Source: Candidatus Rokuibacteriota bacterium (GTDB lineage Bacteria; Methylomirabilota; Methylomirabilia; Rokubacteriales; CSP1-6). Taken from it: 64,000 nt of DNA. A program made the position numbers and the translations under genes. The stretch is taken from NCBI GenBank assembly GCA_016184365.1, contig JACPCW010000092.1:25212-89211 (forward strand). Reading direction: 5' to 3'. Position 1 is the stretch's first letter, and the number at the start of each line of letters is the position of its first letter. This document shows positions 35,523 to 44,219 of this stretch, in pieces. Below the pieces are notes generated by a model that did not search any database, was not told the origin of the DNA, and was given only the letters and a program-made list of their open reading frames with translations.

Positions 35523-37382
35523 TCAGGCACTCACCACGTCGGGATTATCCACCGCTTTCCGAGCGCCGGCTTCGCCGCCCCTGGCCGCTGCCACCTTTTC
35601 GACTTCTTCGCGCGTCATGTCCCGCATGAACCCGGCCGGCACGCGGTCGAGCCGCGCCGTCGCGTCCTCGGTCCACGCGAACGACGAGCCGCTCGCGCCG
35701 TCCGCCGACGCCTGCGGCATCTCCGCCGGCTCGAACTTCGTCTTCGCCAGCAGCGTGTCCCAGCCGGCGCCGAGCTTGTCGCGCCCGACGGTGTCCTCGA
35801 TCATCGGCAGCGCGAGCGCGCACGTGATGACCGGGATCTTCCGCGACCGCGCGTACTTCTCGACGCGCGCCTTCGCGCGGCGCCGCAGGTAGGCGTCGGT
35901 GACCTCACGGAGCGCATCGCGCGCGTCCGCCGACCACTTCACCGGCACGCCCGGCATCGACTCTTCCTCCTCGATGCCGCCTTCCTCGCGCGCGATCGCC
36001 TCGACGACGTCCCGGGAAATGATCTGGAACTTCTCCGCCGGCGCTCGGCACACGGGGCACGTCACCACCGTGTTCGGGCCCTTGACGGTGTAGCCGCAGA
36101 TCGAGCAGATCGCCGTCGCCGCCTGCTGCTCGGCGCGGAGCTTCGCGACCGCGAGGTCTTCCGCGAGGATCTGCATGCTCGAAGCCAGCCGCGCCGGCAT
36201 GAAGATCGCCATCGCCTCGTCGATGACCTTGCTCGTGATGACCGTGTGGCCCTGCTCGATCGCGTAGCGCAGCAGCGCGGTGCGGGCGACGCCCTTCACC
36301 TGCGGCGGCACGCGCTCCATCCGCGCTTCCGCCTCCTCCGTCCACGAGATGATCTCTTCGGCCTTCACGTCGAGCGGCGGGTAGAACGTGCCGCCCGTGA
36401 GCAGCACGTTGCACGGGGCGAGGCGCATGAGGTTCTCGGTGTTCGAGCCGAGGTCGGTCTCCGTCGCGTCGGAGTGGACGCCCACGCGGCCGAGGATGAG
36501 CAGCCACGGCTGCTCCTTGCGCGTGAACGTCAGGATCTTCTCGAAGCACTTGCCGTCGAGCAGCGTGATGGCGAGGTCGACGCCGTCTTCGGCGGCGAGC
36601 TTCCGGCCGATCTCGAGGTGCGACTGGTAGATCTTCGCCAGCCCGGTATCGATGATCTCCTCGTGGAGCTGCTCCTGCTCCTTGAAGCGGAAGATCTTCG
36701 ACGCCTTCTCGTTGAGCACGCCGACGATGCCGTTGAACATCGCGTAGTGCAGATACGGGTCGTACACGGCGACGGCGTGGACGGGGCGCCCGAGGGCCTT
36801 GCCGAGCGCGATGCCGAGCTTGAGCCCGTTGAACGACTGCGGCGAGCCGTCGAGGCCGACGACGATCGCGCCCTGCTGATCTTTCAGCGCGTCGGTATTG
36901 CGGATGATGAGCGTGTCCTTGCCCACCTTCCGCACGAAGCGCTCGGTGACGGAGCCGAGCTGGCTGTCCTTCACCGCGCCCATGCCGAGCGCGCCCATGA
37001 CGATCAGGTCGTAGTCGGACGCCTGCACGTCCTCGACGAGCACCTTGTAGTGCTTGCCGTCCATCATCTTCCGCTCGAAGGCGAGGCCGGCGTCCTCCGC
37101 CTTCTTGCCCAGCACGTCGAGGTACGAGTCGGAGATGAGCTGCAGGCCCATCGCGATCAGCGAGTCGTGGATCTTCCGCTGCCGCTCGAGCTCGGTCTCG
37201 TCCTTGTATTCCTCCGGCAGCGTGTATTCCATCTGCTTGAAGCGATAGTCGTGCAGCCGGGCGGCGTACACGTGGCACCCCGTGACGCGCGCGCCGAACG
37301 CGCGCGCGAGCTCGATACCGACGTCGATGGCGCGGTTCGAGTACTCGGAGTTGTCCACGGGAACGTAGATGTGCTTGAACAT
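35523..37382 (-). CDS. Universal stress protein tandem fused to PCP_red-like and rubredoxin-like domains
   Basis: 619 aa, an unusual fusion. Two UspA domains (about 1-160 and 170-330); the first starts FKHIYVPVDNSEYS and each holds a G-rich ATP-type loop (MGALGMGAVKDSQLGS; GRVGVHSDATETDLGS). A PCP_red-like helical segment (about 345-395) is followed by a rubredoxin-like zinc/iron knuckle CSICGY ... CPVC (about 427-445). Two further PCP_red-like segments lie at about 483-535 and 568-605. ATG 37382 gives the standard Usp start. It lies within a respiratory cluster and next to a radical SAM protein with the same small domain. It may sense energy or redox state; no function is established. Confidence 0.85.
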   Translation of the reverse strand: MFKHIYVPVDNSEYSNRAIDVGIELARAFGARVTGCHVYAARLHDYRFKQMEYTLPEEYKDETELERQRKIHDSLIAMGLQLISDSYLDVLGKKAEDAGLAFERKMMDGKHYKVLVEDVQASDYDLIVMGALGMGAVKDSQLGSVTERFVRKVGKDTLIIRNTDALKDQQGAIVVGLDGSPQSFNGLKLGIALGKALGRPVHAVAVYDPYLHYAMFNGIVGVLNEKASKIFRFKEQEQLHEEIIDTGLAKIYQSHLEIGRKLAAEDGVDLAITLLDGKCFEKILTFTRKEQPWLLILGRVGVHSDATETDLGSNTENLMRLAPCNVLLTGGTFYPPLDVKAEEIISWTEEAEARMERVPPQVKGVARTALLRYAIEQGHTVITSKVIDEAMAIFMPARLASSMQILAEDLAVAKLRAEQQAATAICSICGYTVKGPNTVVTCPVCRAPAEKFQIISRDVVEAIAREEGGIEEEESMPGVPVKWSADARDALREVTDAYLRRRAKARVEKYARSRKIPVITCALALPMIEDTVGRDKLGAGWDTLLAKTKFEPAEMPQASADGASGSSFAWTEDATARLDRVPAGFMRDMTREEVEKVAAARGGEAGARKAVDNPDVVSA

Positions 37383-37405
37383 GGCCCCTCCCTCGCGCCC
37401 TTCCG

Positions 37406-38164
37406 TCACTTCAGCTCGAAGTCGAGCGTCGCCGTGGCCCGGGGCCCGACCGTCACGTCCCTGGTGACGGTGACCGGATCCTCGTAGACGGGCCGCCCAT
37501 CCTTGTCGGTGCCCTTCTGCCGGAAGCCTTCGTGCCACATCGTGATCTTGTACGTGCCCGGCGGAATGCCGTCGATGCGATACGCGCCCCGGTCGTCCGT
37601 CGTCGCGACGTACGGACTGTCGTGCACGTAGAGCCATCCCATCATGTGTGGATGCGCATCGCAGAGGAGGCGGACGGCGCCCGTCTTCGTGAGCCGCTTC
37701 GTGATGTCGACCATCTGCTCCTTGTTCGGGAGCGCGACGTTGAAGATGGTCGGCTTGCCGAGGAACCCGTGCGTGTTGTGCAGGATCGTGTCCGAGTTCT
37801 TCACGCGCGCTCGGCCGCCCACCATGCCGGCGGCGACGTGGGGCACGAAGAGACACCTCGCGTTGTCGATCACGACCTCGCCCTGGCTCTTCTTGCCGCG
37901 CGTGACGCCTTCGACGAGGATCACGCTGTCTTTCACGCCGCGGTCGGCGCCGACGACGAGCGCCTCGGCCGGCTTCGCATCGCCGCAGACGTCGCGGTTC
38001 TTGTTGACGGCCAGCGGCGGCAGCCTGGGCGGCGTGCCCGAGAACCGCACGACACCGCTGAGAATGCCGCTCTCGGGCACGGCGACGTCCTCGTACACCG
38101 CGTCGGCGGAGGTCACCACGGTCGCGAACAGCACGGTCGACAGCACGACGGCGCGGAACGTCAC
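37406..38164 (-). CDS. Secreted cupredoxin-like / carboxypeptidase-regulatory-like protein (paralogue 1)
   Basis: 252 aa with signal peptide (about 1-22). The mature protein starts GILSGVVRFSGTPP and has RDVCGD. The middle is copper-site-like: ILHNTHGFL and LLCDAHPHMMGWLYVHD. It ends in a beta-sandwich carboxypeptidase-regulatory segment (DDRGAYRIDGIPPGTYKITMWHEG). The His/Cys/Met pattern matches methylamine-utilisation-type or plastocyanin-like proteins and suggests Cu binding or electron transfer near the oxidases. It is paralogous to the gene at 44978-45676. Confidence 0.75.
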   Translation of the reverse strand: MTFRAVVLSTVLFATVVTSADAVYEDVAVPESGILSGVVRFSGTPPRLPPLAVNKNRDVCGDAKPAEALVVGADRGVKDSVILVEGVTRGKKSQGEVVIDNARCLFVPHVAAGMVGGRARVKNSDTILHNTHGFLGKPTIFNVALPNKEQMVDITKRLTKTGAVRLLCDAHPHMMGWLYVHDSPYVATTDDRGAYRIDGIPPGTYKITMWHEGFRQKGTDKDGRPVYEDPVTVTRDVTVGPRATATLDFELK

Positions 38165-38177
38165 GCGACGGATCCTC

Positions 38178-38546
38178 TCAATGCTCGGGATTGATGAAAT
38201 ACTCCGCGGCGAGCCAGAGACTCCGGCTGTAGCGGAAGAACCAGAGCGGCAGCAGGAGCGCCGCCGGCACCCAGATCGCGAACTGCATCGTGAGCGACAC
38301 GCCGCCGTACCGCCACAGCAGCAGATATCCGACCATCACGATGGTCGCGGTCACGCCGTAGTTCACGTAGATGGCGCCCACGAAGTAGCCCTGCGCGCGC
38401 TCGAACGTGAGCCCGCACCGCGTGCACGCCGCGCGCATCGTGAACCAGCCCGTGAACAGCGGGGTGTCGCCGCAGCGCGGACAGCGCAGCCGCAGCGCCC
38501 GTCCGAAGACGCGCGCAGCCCGGCCGAGCGCAGGCTCGTCGGGCAT
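38178..38546 (-). CDS. DUF983 family membrane protein
   Basis: 122 aa. The N-terminal zinc ribbon is CPRCGDTPLF ... CTRCGLTF, followed by two membrane helices (about 52-72 and 80-102). Members of this family often lie in cytochrome oxidase operons and may take part in oxidase maturation. The role is unproven. It sits between subunit IV and the cupredoxin-like gene. Confidence 0.82.
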   Translation of the reverse strand: MPDEPALGRAARVFGRALRLRCPRCGDTPLFTGWFTMRAACTRCGLTFERAQGYFVGAIYVNYGVTATIVMVGYLLLWRYGGVSLTMQFAIWVPAALLLPLWFFRYSRSLWLAAEYFINPEH

Positions 38547-38581
38547 TCCGGCCGCCGTTCCCCCGCCCGGCTCCGGTCACG

Positions 38582-38911
38582 CTAGTGCTTGGCGCCCGCC
38601 GGGGCGGCCTTCTTCGTCTGCGTCTTGTGGTCGACCGCCATGCCGTCCGGCAGCAGCAGGAACACCAGCAGGGTGGCGATCGCGAGCGGCGTGACCGCGA
38701 TGGCGCCGAGCGTCCGTGTCTCGAAGCGCAGGTGCATGAAGTACATGGCGACGAGCGCGGCCTTCCAGACGGCCATCACGACGAGCGCGGCGCCGACGAC
38801 GATCTTCGACATCGGCAGGAAGACGATCGCGATCTCGACGACGGTCAGGACGGCGAGCGCCCAGAAGATCTTCATGTAATCGGGATGCTTGTGTCCGGCA
38901 GTCGCTGTCAT
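38582..38911 (-). CDS. Cytochrome c oxidase subunit IV-type protein
   Basis: 109 aa, three membrane helices (about 13-32, 36-58, 68-88), with the typical prokaryotic subunit IV segments YMKIFWALAVLTVVEI and KAALVAMYFMHLRFE. It stabilises the aa3-type oxidase. The C-terminal tail is Lys/Ala-rich. It follows subunit III by 31 bp. Confidence 0.88.
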   Translation of the reverse strand: MTATAGHKHPDYMKIFWALAVLTVVEIAIVFLPMSKIVVGAALVVMAVWKAALVAMYFMHLRFETRTLGAIAVTPLAIATLLVFLLLPDGMAVDHKTQTKKAAPAGAKH

Positions 38912-38942
38912 GGCGTCGGCCTCCGAGGTGCGTCCGCGTATC

Positions 38943-39563
38943 TCACAGGAGGTACATGAAGGTGAAGACCATGATCCAGACCAGGTCGACGAAGTGCCAG
39001 TAGAGCCCGGTGATCTCGACGGCGTTGTAGCTGGCGGCGGGATCCGGCCGGTTCGTGACCCACCGGATGGTCGCGATCAGGTAGATGACGCCCGCCGTCA
39101 CGTGCAGGCCATGGAAGCCCGTCACGATGAAGAACGACGCGCCGAAGAGTGCCGAGCCCCACGGGTTGCCGCTGATCAGCAGGCCTTCGTGAATGAGCTT
39201 CGACCACTCGTAGCCCTGGAGGCCGACGAAGATCGCGCCGCCGGCCGCCGTCGCGAGCAGGAAGAGGCGGCAGCGCGCGCGGTCGCCCTTGCTCAGCCAC
39301 TCGAGCGCCTTGACCATCGTCACGCTCGAGCAGATGAGCAGGAACGTCATCAGAGCCGTCAGGTTGATGCCGAGGACCTCGTACGGGCTCGGCCAGTCGG
39401 CGCTCGTGGCGCGCATGGCCCCGTAGGAGGCCAGCAGCACGCCGAAGCCGACGGCGTCGCCGACGAGGAAGACCCACATCCCGAGCTTGCCCCAGCTCTC
39501 CGGTGTGAGTGGTGTCTCCGTAGGTTCCACGGCGCCATGCAGGGTGGCTGCGTCGGTCGTCAT
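38943..39563 (-). CDS. Cytochrome c oxidase subunit III
   Basis: 206 aa with about five membrane helices and subunit III marks: KLGMWVFLVGDAVGF at the start, FLVGLQGYEW-type (FVGLQGYEWSKL), TGFHGLHVTAGVIYL and a terminal YWHFVDLVWIMVFTFMYLL. It supports proton entry and stability of subunit I. The ATG (39563) overlaps the previous stop by ATGA. A second subunit III-like gene lies 250 bp upstream. Confidence 0.9.
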   Translation of the reverse strand: MTTDAATLHGAVEPTETPLTPESWGKLGMWVFLVGDAVGFGVLLASYGAMRATSADWPSPYEVLGINLTALMTFLLICSSVTMVKALEWLSKGDRARCRLFLLATAAGGAIFVGLQGYEWSKLIHEGLLISGNPWGSALFGASFFIVTGFHGLHVTAGVIYLIATIRWVTNRPDPAASYNAVEITGLYWHFVDLVWIMVFTFMYLL

Positions 39564-39817
39564 CGTGTCTCCTCGTTGGGCCAGGAATCGGTCGAATCGG
39601 CGCGCGGCCGCCGGCGCGACTGCCACCAGGCGCCGGTGAGGACGGCGCCGATCGCCAGCGCGACCGCGAAGGGCGTGAGGATCAGCCCGAGATAGGCCAG
39701 GTTGAAGCTGCGATCACCGAACGGCGAGCTGATGCAGCTCGCGCACGCCGCCGCGACATGGGGCAGCGCGAGCAGCACGATCGCACAGAGACTCGCGACG
39801 GTCGCCGGCGCGCCCAT
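39560..39817 (-). CDS. Small exported membrane protein with CASC motif
   Basis: 85 aa. An N-terminal hydrophobic segment ending in AAACASCISSPFGD resembles a signal peptide followed by a CxxC pair. A second membrane helix spans about 42-64, and a short basic-then-acidic tail closes the chain. It overlaps both neighbours by ATGA and lies between two subunit III genes, so it may help assemble the oxidase (for example copper delivery by CxxC). No family recognised. Confidence 0.65.
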   Translation of the reverse strand: MGAPATVASLCAIVLLALPHVAAACASCISSPFGDRSFNLAYLGLILTPFAVALAIGAVLTGAWWQSRRRPRADSTDSWPNEETR

Positions 39818-40497
39818 CACAGCAGGTACACCGCGACATAGAGGATCGGCCAGAGCCCGACGACGAAGTGCCAGTACAGCGCGCAGGCGCGAAGCCCGCC
39901 GGACCGTTCCGGACGGAACCGCCCGGACTGCACGAATACGAGCGCGATCGTCAGCCACGCGAGCGCGCCGACGACGTGGAGCGCATGCGCGCCGATCAGC
40001 GTGTAGAACGTCCCGCCGTACGCACCGGACGACGCCGTGAGGCCGAACCCGATCAGCCGCGCCCACTCGTAGCCCTGGACGACGAGGAACGTGGCGCCGA
40101 GCGCGGCCGCGACCTTCAGTCGCGTGATGACGCGCGACGCCGGGCCGCGGGACAACGCGCGCACCGCCGCGGCCACCGCGACGCTCGACGCGAGGAGCAC
40201 GAGCGTGTTGACGCCCGTGACCGCGATCGGCAGCCGTGGCTGCAACGGCGGCGGCCAGACGGCGGCGGCGAAGCGCAGCACGAGGAACCCGGAGATCAGC
40301 CCCGCGAACAGCATCGTCTCGGCGGCGATCAGGAAGATCGTCGCGAGCCGCGCGTTGTCGAGCAGCGGCCGGCGCGGTTCCGGATCGCGGTCGTCGCCGT
40401 CGTCGCCGCCGGTCGGCCGTGGCGGCGGCGGCAGACCGCCGTCCGGTCGCCGGACGACGGGGAGTGCAGCGGGCGGCGCTTCGAGGATCGCCGTCAT
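39817..40497 (-). CDS. Second cytochrome c oxidase subunit III-type protein
   Basis: 226 aa. It has the same fold as subunit III but is divergent: a Pro/Gly/Asp-rich N-terminal extension (about 1-45), then helices with LLDNARLATIFLIAAETMLFAGLISG, FLVVQGYEWARLIGFG and the family terminus YWHFVVGLWPILYVAVYLL. It may replace or pair with the other subunit III, or serve a different oxidase form. It is 4 bp from the small helix gene. Confidence 0.85.
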   Translation of the reverse strand: MTAILEAPPAALPVVRRPDGGLPPPPRPTGGDDGDDRDPEPRRPLLDNARLATIFLIAAETMLFAGLISGFLVLRFAAAVWPPPLQPRLPIAVTGVNTLVLLASSVAVAAAVRALSRGPASRVITRLKVAAALGATFLVVQGYEWARLIGFGLTASSGAYGGTFYTLIGAHALHVVGALAWLTIALVFVQSGRFRPERSGGLRACALYWHFVVGLWPILYVAVYLL

Positions 40498-40501
40498 CGC
40501 A

Positions 40502-40612
40502 TCACCACCGCGTCGCGACCACGAAGCAGCCGAGGACGAGCGCCGCGATGATGCCGATGAGCACGCGCAGCACCTGCCGGTTCTTTTCGTCGGCGCTCGG
40601 TGGCGTCGTCAT
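40502..40612 (-). CDS. 36-residue single-helix membrane protein
   Basis: Very short reading frame (MTTPPSADEKNRQVLRVL at the start) with one membrane helix, about residues 16-32. It overlaps the ctaB stop by ATGA and precedes the subunit III-like gene by 4 bp. Position and shape are like small accessory subunits in oxidase operons. No homologue is known to me. Confidence 0.6.
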   Translation of the reverse strand: MTTPPSADEKNRQVLRVLIGIIAALVLGCFVVATRW

Positions 40613-41505
40613 ACCTTGTCGAAGGCGAGAAGCGCCAGCACGACGGGAAGATAGAGCAGCGAGCCGAACAGCAGGCGCCGCGCCGAGAGGCTCGACGGCG
40701 TCCGCGCCTGCAGCGCGCCGAGCGCGATCAGGCCGAGGCCGCAGACGAAGGCGCCCGCGAAGTACACGACGCCGGACAGTCCGATCAGCGTCGGCAGGAG
40801 GCTCACCGCGAGCAGCGCGATCGATCCGCTGAGGATGTGCCGCTCGGTGGCCCCGCCGTCGCCGTCGACGACCGGCAGCACGCGCACACCGCCGCGCGCG
40901 TAGTCGTCGCAGTAGAGCCGGGCGATCGCGAGCGTGTGCGGGAGCTGCCAGAGGAACAGGATGCCGAAGAGCACCCACGCGCCGAGGCCGACGTCGTCGC
41001 GCGCCGCGGCCCATCCGGTGACGGGCGGCAGCGCGCCGGGAACGGCGCCGACGATCGTGCACAGCGCGGAGCGCAGCTTCATCGGCGTGTAGACGAGGAC
41101 GTACAGCAGGGCGGTCGCGCCCGTCACGGCCGCCGCGAGCCAGTTCACCAGCGCCGCGGTATAGAGGACGCCGAAGACCGTGATGCCGGCGCCGAACGCG
41201 AGCGCCTCGAGCGGCGCCAGCCGTCCGTCGGGCAGCGGGCGCAGACGCGTGCGGTGCATGAGCGCGTCGACGTCGCGCTCGACGTACTGGTTCAGCGCCA
41301 GCGTGCCGCCGGCGGCGAGGGCCGTGCCGATCAGCAGGTGCACGAGACGCCACCAGTCGGCGTCGCCGCGCAGTCCCGCGTAGTAGCCGACGACGGCGGT
41401 GACGAGGACCATCAACACGACGCGCGGCTTCGTGAGCGCGACGAAATCCGCGACGACGCGCCGCCGTTCGCGGACGACCGCGCCGATCACGATCTCGGTC
41501 GACAC
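40609..41505 (-). CDS. ctaB: Protoheme IX farnesyltransferase (heme O synthase)
   Basis: 298-aa UbiA-type prenyltransferase with about eight to nine helices. It adds farnesyl to heme B to give heme O. The first Asp-rich motif NQYVERDVDALMHRT (about 100-114) and the second YCDDYARGGVRVLPVV-type loop (about 218) are present. The GTG start at 41505 gives the family N-terminus. It sits between ctaA and the subunit III genes, so heme A is made alongside the aa3 oxidase. Confidence 0.92.
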   Translation of the reverse strand: MSTEIVIGAVVRERRRVVADFVALTKPRVVLMVLVTAVVGYYAGLRGDADWWRLVHLLIGTALAAGGTLALNQYVERDVDALMHRTRLRPLPDGRLAPLEALAFGAGITVFGVLYTAALVNWLAAAVTGATALLYVLVYTPMKLRSALCTIVGAVPGALPPVTGWAAARDDVGLGAWVLFGILFLWQLPHTLAIARLYCDDYARGGVRVLPVVDGDGGATERHILSGSIALLAVSLLPTLIGLSGVVYFAGAFVCGLGLIALGALQARTPSSLSARRLLFGSLLYLPVVLALLAFDKV

Positions 41506-41528
41506 CGGTGCGTCCTCGCACCGCGGCG

Positions 41529-42437
41529 TCAACGCGCGCTCCGGCCGGCCGCGGCGAGGGCGCCGGTCGCGACCGGTCGCGGCTCCACCGCGCTCGCCAG
41601 CGACGCGCGCGCCGCCAGCGCCATGACGAGGCCAAGGATCAGGCTGCCGACGAGGCGGTGCGACACGGGCATGGCGAGGCCGGTCATGCCGCCGCCGGGC
41701 AGCACGAGCTCCGTGAAGCGCACGAGCCACGCGGCGACGCCCAGAACGAGCTGCACGCCGAGCAGCGCGAGCAGCGCGATGGCGAGCGGACGGCCCACCG
41801 GATCGCCGGAACGGCGCCACCGTGCCGTGACGATCGGGAGGAAGACGACGACGAGGACCGCGCCCGCGAGATGCATCTCCACGAGGCCGAGGTGCGTCAG
41901 GAGCGCGCCGAGGACGATCTGGACATAGACGAGCGCCGCGGCCACCAGGGTCAGCCTGCGCAGCGCGGGATCGCCGGCGATCGCCGGCGACGGTGTCCGA
42001 GCGCGCGCGGACGCCATCGTCCCGATGACGACGACCAGCGCGAAGAATGCCTGCGCGAGACAGCCGTGCAGCACGGCCAGGCGGTATTCGAGCAGCACCA
42101 CGCGCAGACCGCCGAGGATGCCCTGGAGGATGACGGCGGCCACGGCGACGAGCCCGAGCGTGCGGAGCCACCCGCCCGACGGCCACAGCGCCGCCGCGAG
42201 TCCGAGCGTGAGCACGCCGACGAGGGAGCCGAGGAGGCGGTGGCTGTGCTCGTAGAAGATGCCGCCCACCATCCCCGACCACGGGAACGTGAACATGTTG
42301 TGGCCGAACGTGCTCGGCCAGTCCGGGACGGCGAGGCCCGCCCCGGTGTTCGTGACGAGCCCGCCGGCGAGGATCAGCACGAGCGTCGCCGCCGCGGTGA
42401 GCGCGGCGAGCCGGCGGGCGAGATCGGATGATGCCAT
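41529..42437 (-). CDS. ctaA: Heme A synthase
   Basis: 302 aa, eight predicted membrane helices in two similar four-helix halves. Heme-ligand histidines lie in EHSHRLLGSLVG (about 63), LAVLHGCLAQA (about 123), LVEMHLAGA (about 189) and VSHRLVGSLI (about 262). It oxidises the C8 methyl of heme O to the formyl of heme A. The segment LVTNTGAGLAVPDWPSTFG near the N-terminus is typical. It lies between subunit I and ctaB. Confidence 0.92.
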   Translation of the reverse strand: MASSDLARRLAALTAAATLVLILAGGLVTNTGAGLAVPDWPSTFGHNMFTFPWSGMVGGIFYEHSHRLLGSLVGVLTLGLAAALWPSGGWLRTLGLVAVAAVILQGILGGLRVVLLEYRLAVLHGCLAQAFFALVVVIGTMASARARTPSPAIAGDPALRRLTLVAAALVYVQIVLGALLTHLGLVEMHLAGAVLVVVFLPIVTARWRRSGDPVGRPLAIALLALLGVQLVLGVAAWLVRFTELVLPGGGMTGLAMPVSHRLVGSLILGLVMALAARASLASAVEPRPVATGALAAAGRSAR

Positions 42438-42464
42438 GCCGCTACGCTCGCCGCGAGCCGCGCC

Positions 42465-44219
42465 TCAGTGTCGTCCCGCCGGCGCGCCGGTCGTCGCCGG
42501 CTGCCACTGCGGCAGGAAGTCGTCCTTCGACTCGGGCGCGCTGTATTCGTACGGCCCGCGATAGACCGTCGGGATCTTCGGCCCCCAGTTGAGGTGCGGC
42601 GGCGGCGACGGGGCCGACCATTCGAGGGTGTTGGCGTTCCACGGGTTCGTCGGGGCCTTGGCGCCCTTGAACAGGCTCCAGAGGAAGTTGACCGCGAAGA
42701 TGATCTGCGAGAACCCGAGCACGATCGCGCCGACCGTCATGATGACGTTCCAGTGCTGCTGGTGCTGCAGGAACTCGTACTGCAGCGGGTTGTAGATGCG
42801 CCGCATCTGGCCGCCGACGCCGATGATGTGCATCGGGAAGAACGTGACGTTGAACGCGACGATCGTCAGCCAGAAGTGGACGTGGCCGAGGGCGTTGTTC
42901 GTCAGGCGGCCGAACATCTTCGGGAACCAGAAGTAGATCGCGGCGAAGGCGCCCATGATCGAGCCGCCGAAGACCACGTAGTGGATGTGCGCGACGATGA
43001 AGTACGTGTCCTGGATGTAGATGTCGACCGGCGTCGACGCCATGAAGATGCCGGAGAGCCCGCCGATGACGAACATCGACACGAAGCCGAGCGCGAACAG
43101 CATCGGCGGCGGAAACGTGATCCGCCCGCCCCACAGCGTGCCGAGCCAGTTGAACGTCTTGATGGCCGACGGCACCGCGATGATCATCGTCGTGATCGTG
43201 AACGTCAGCCCGAGCGTCGGGTTCATGCCGGAGACGAACATGTGGTGGCCGTAGACGACCCAGCTGAGGAACGCGATGCCGATCATCGAGAACGCCATCG
43301 CGTGGTAGCCGAAGATCGGCTTGCGGCAGAACACGGGCAGGACCTCCGACGCGATGCCCATCGCGGGCAGGATGAGGATGTAGACCTCCGGATGCCCGAA
43401 GTACCAGAACAGGTGCTGCCACAGCAGCGGCTCGCCGCCCTGCGACGGGTTGAACCAGTTCGTGCCGAGCGTGCGGTCGAACAGCAGCATCGCCGCCGCC
43501 GACGTGAGCACCGGCAGCGCGAGCAGCAGGAGAATCGCCGTGATGAAGAGCGACCAGAGCGCCAGCGGCATCCGGAACAGGCTCATCCCGGGCGCGCGCA
43601 TGTTGATGATCGTCGTGATGTAGTTGATCGAGCCCATCATCGAGCCGACGCCCATGATGAACAGGCTGATGCACCAGAGGTTCTGGCCCCAGTTGACGCC
43701 GGTGTACGCCGTGACGGAAGAGAGCGGCGCGTAGGACGTCCAGCCGGCGGCGGCGTGACCGCCGGGCACGAAGAAGCCGGCAAGGATGATGAGCCCGGCC
43801 GAGAACGTCGTCCAGAACGACAGCATGTTGAGCGTCGGAAACGCCATGTCGCGCGCGCCGATCTGGAGCGGGATGAGGAAGTTGCCGAACGAGCCCACGA
43901 GGATCGGCATGACGACGAAGAAGATCATGATCGTGGCGTGCATCGTGAACGCCATGTTGTAGTGCGGCGGCTCGATGATGCCCCCGGTCTCCGTGAGGAT
44001 CAGGCTGAGGCCAGGCACCGGCGTCTCCGGCCACGCGAGCTGCCAGCGGACGACGAGCGCCAGCGCGCCGCCGATGATCAGCATGAACAGTCCCAGGAAC
44101 AGGAACTGCTTGGCGATCATCTTGTGATCGGTCGAGAAGACGTACGTCCGGATGAAGCCGAGATCGTGGTGCTCGTGCTCGGCATGCGCGGCGTGACCGT
44201 GAACGGTCGTGGCGCTCAT
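42465..44219 (-). CDS. ctaD: Cytochrome c oxidase subunit I (aa3-type)
   Basis: 584-aa heme-copper oxidase subunit I with 12 helices. HPEVYILILP supplies the CuB His and the cross-linked Tyr of an A-type oxidase. VYGHHMFVSGMNP carries two CuB histidines, and HIHYVVFGG the heme ligands. N-terminal His-rich tail (HAAHAEHEHHD). It reduces O2 to water while pumping protons. Start ATG 44219 overlaps the subunit II stop. Confidence 0.95.
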   Translation of the reverse strand: MSATTVHGHAAHAEHEHHDLGFIRTYVFSTDHKMIAKQFLFLGLFMLIIGGALALVVRWQLAWPETPVPGLSLILTETGGIIEPPHYNMAFTMHATIMIFFVVMPILVGSFGNFLIPLQIGARDMAFPTLNMLSFWTTFSAGLIILAGFFVPGGHAAAGWTSYAPLSSVTAYTGVNWGQNLWCISLFIMGVGSMMGSINYITTIINMRAPGMSLFRMPLALWSLFITAILLLLALPVLTSAAAMLLFDRTLGTNWFNPSQGGEPLLWQHLFWYFGHPEVYILILPAMGIASEVLPVFCRKPIFGYHAMAFSMIGIAFLSWVVYGHHMFVSGMNPTLGLTFTITTMIIAVPSAIKTFNWLGTLWGGRITFPPPMLFALGFVSMFVIGGLSGIFMASTPVDIYIQDTYFIVAHIHYVVFGGSIMGAFAAIYFWFPKMFGRLTNNALGHVHFWLTIVAFNVTFFPMHIIGVGGQMRRIYNPLQYEFLQHQQHWNVIMTVGAIVLGFSQIIFAVNFLWSLFKGAKAPTNPWNANTLEWSAPSPPPHLNWGPKIPTVYRGPYEYSAPESKDDFLPQWQPATTGAPAGRH

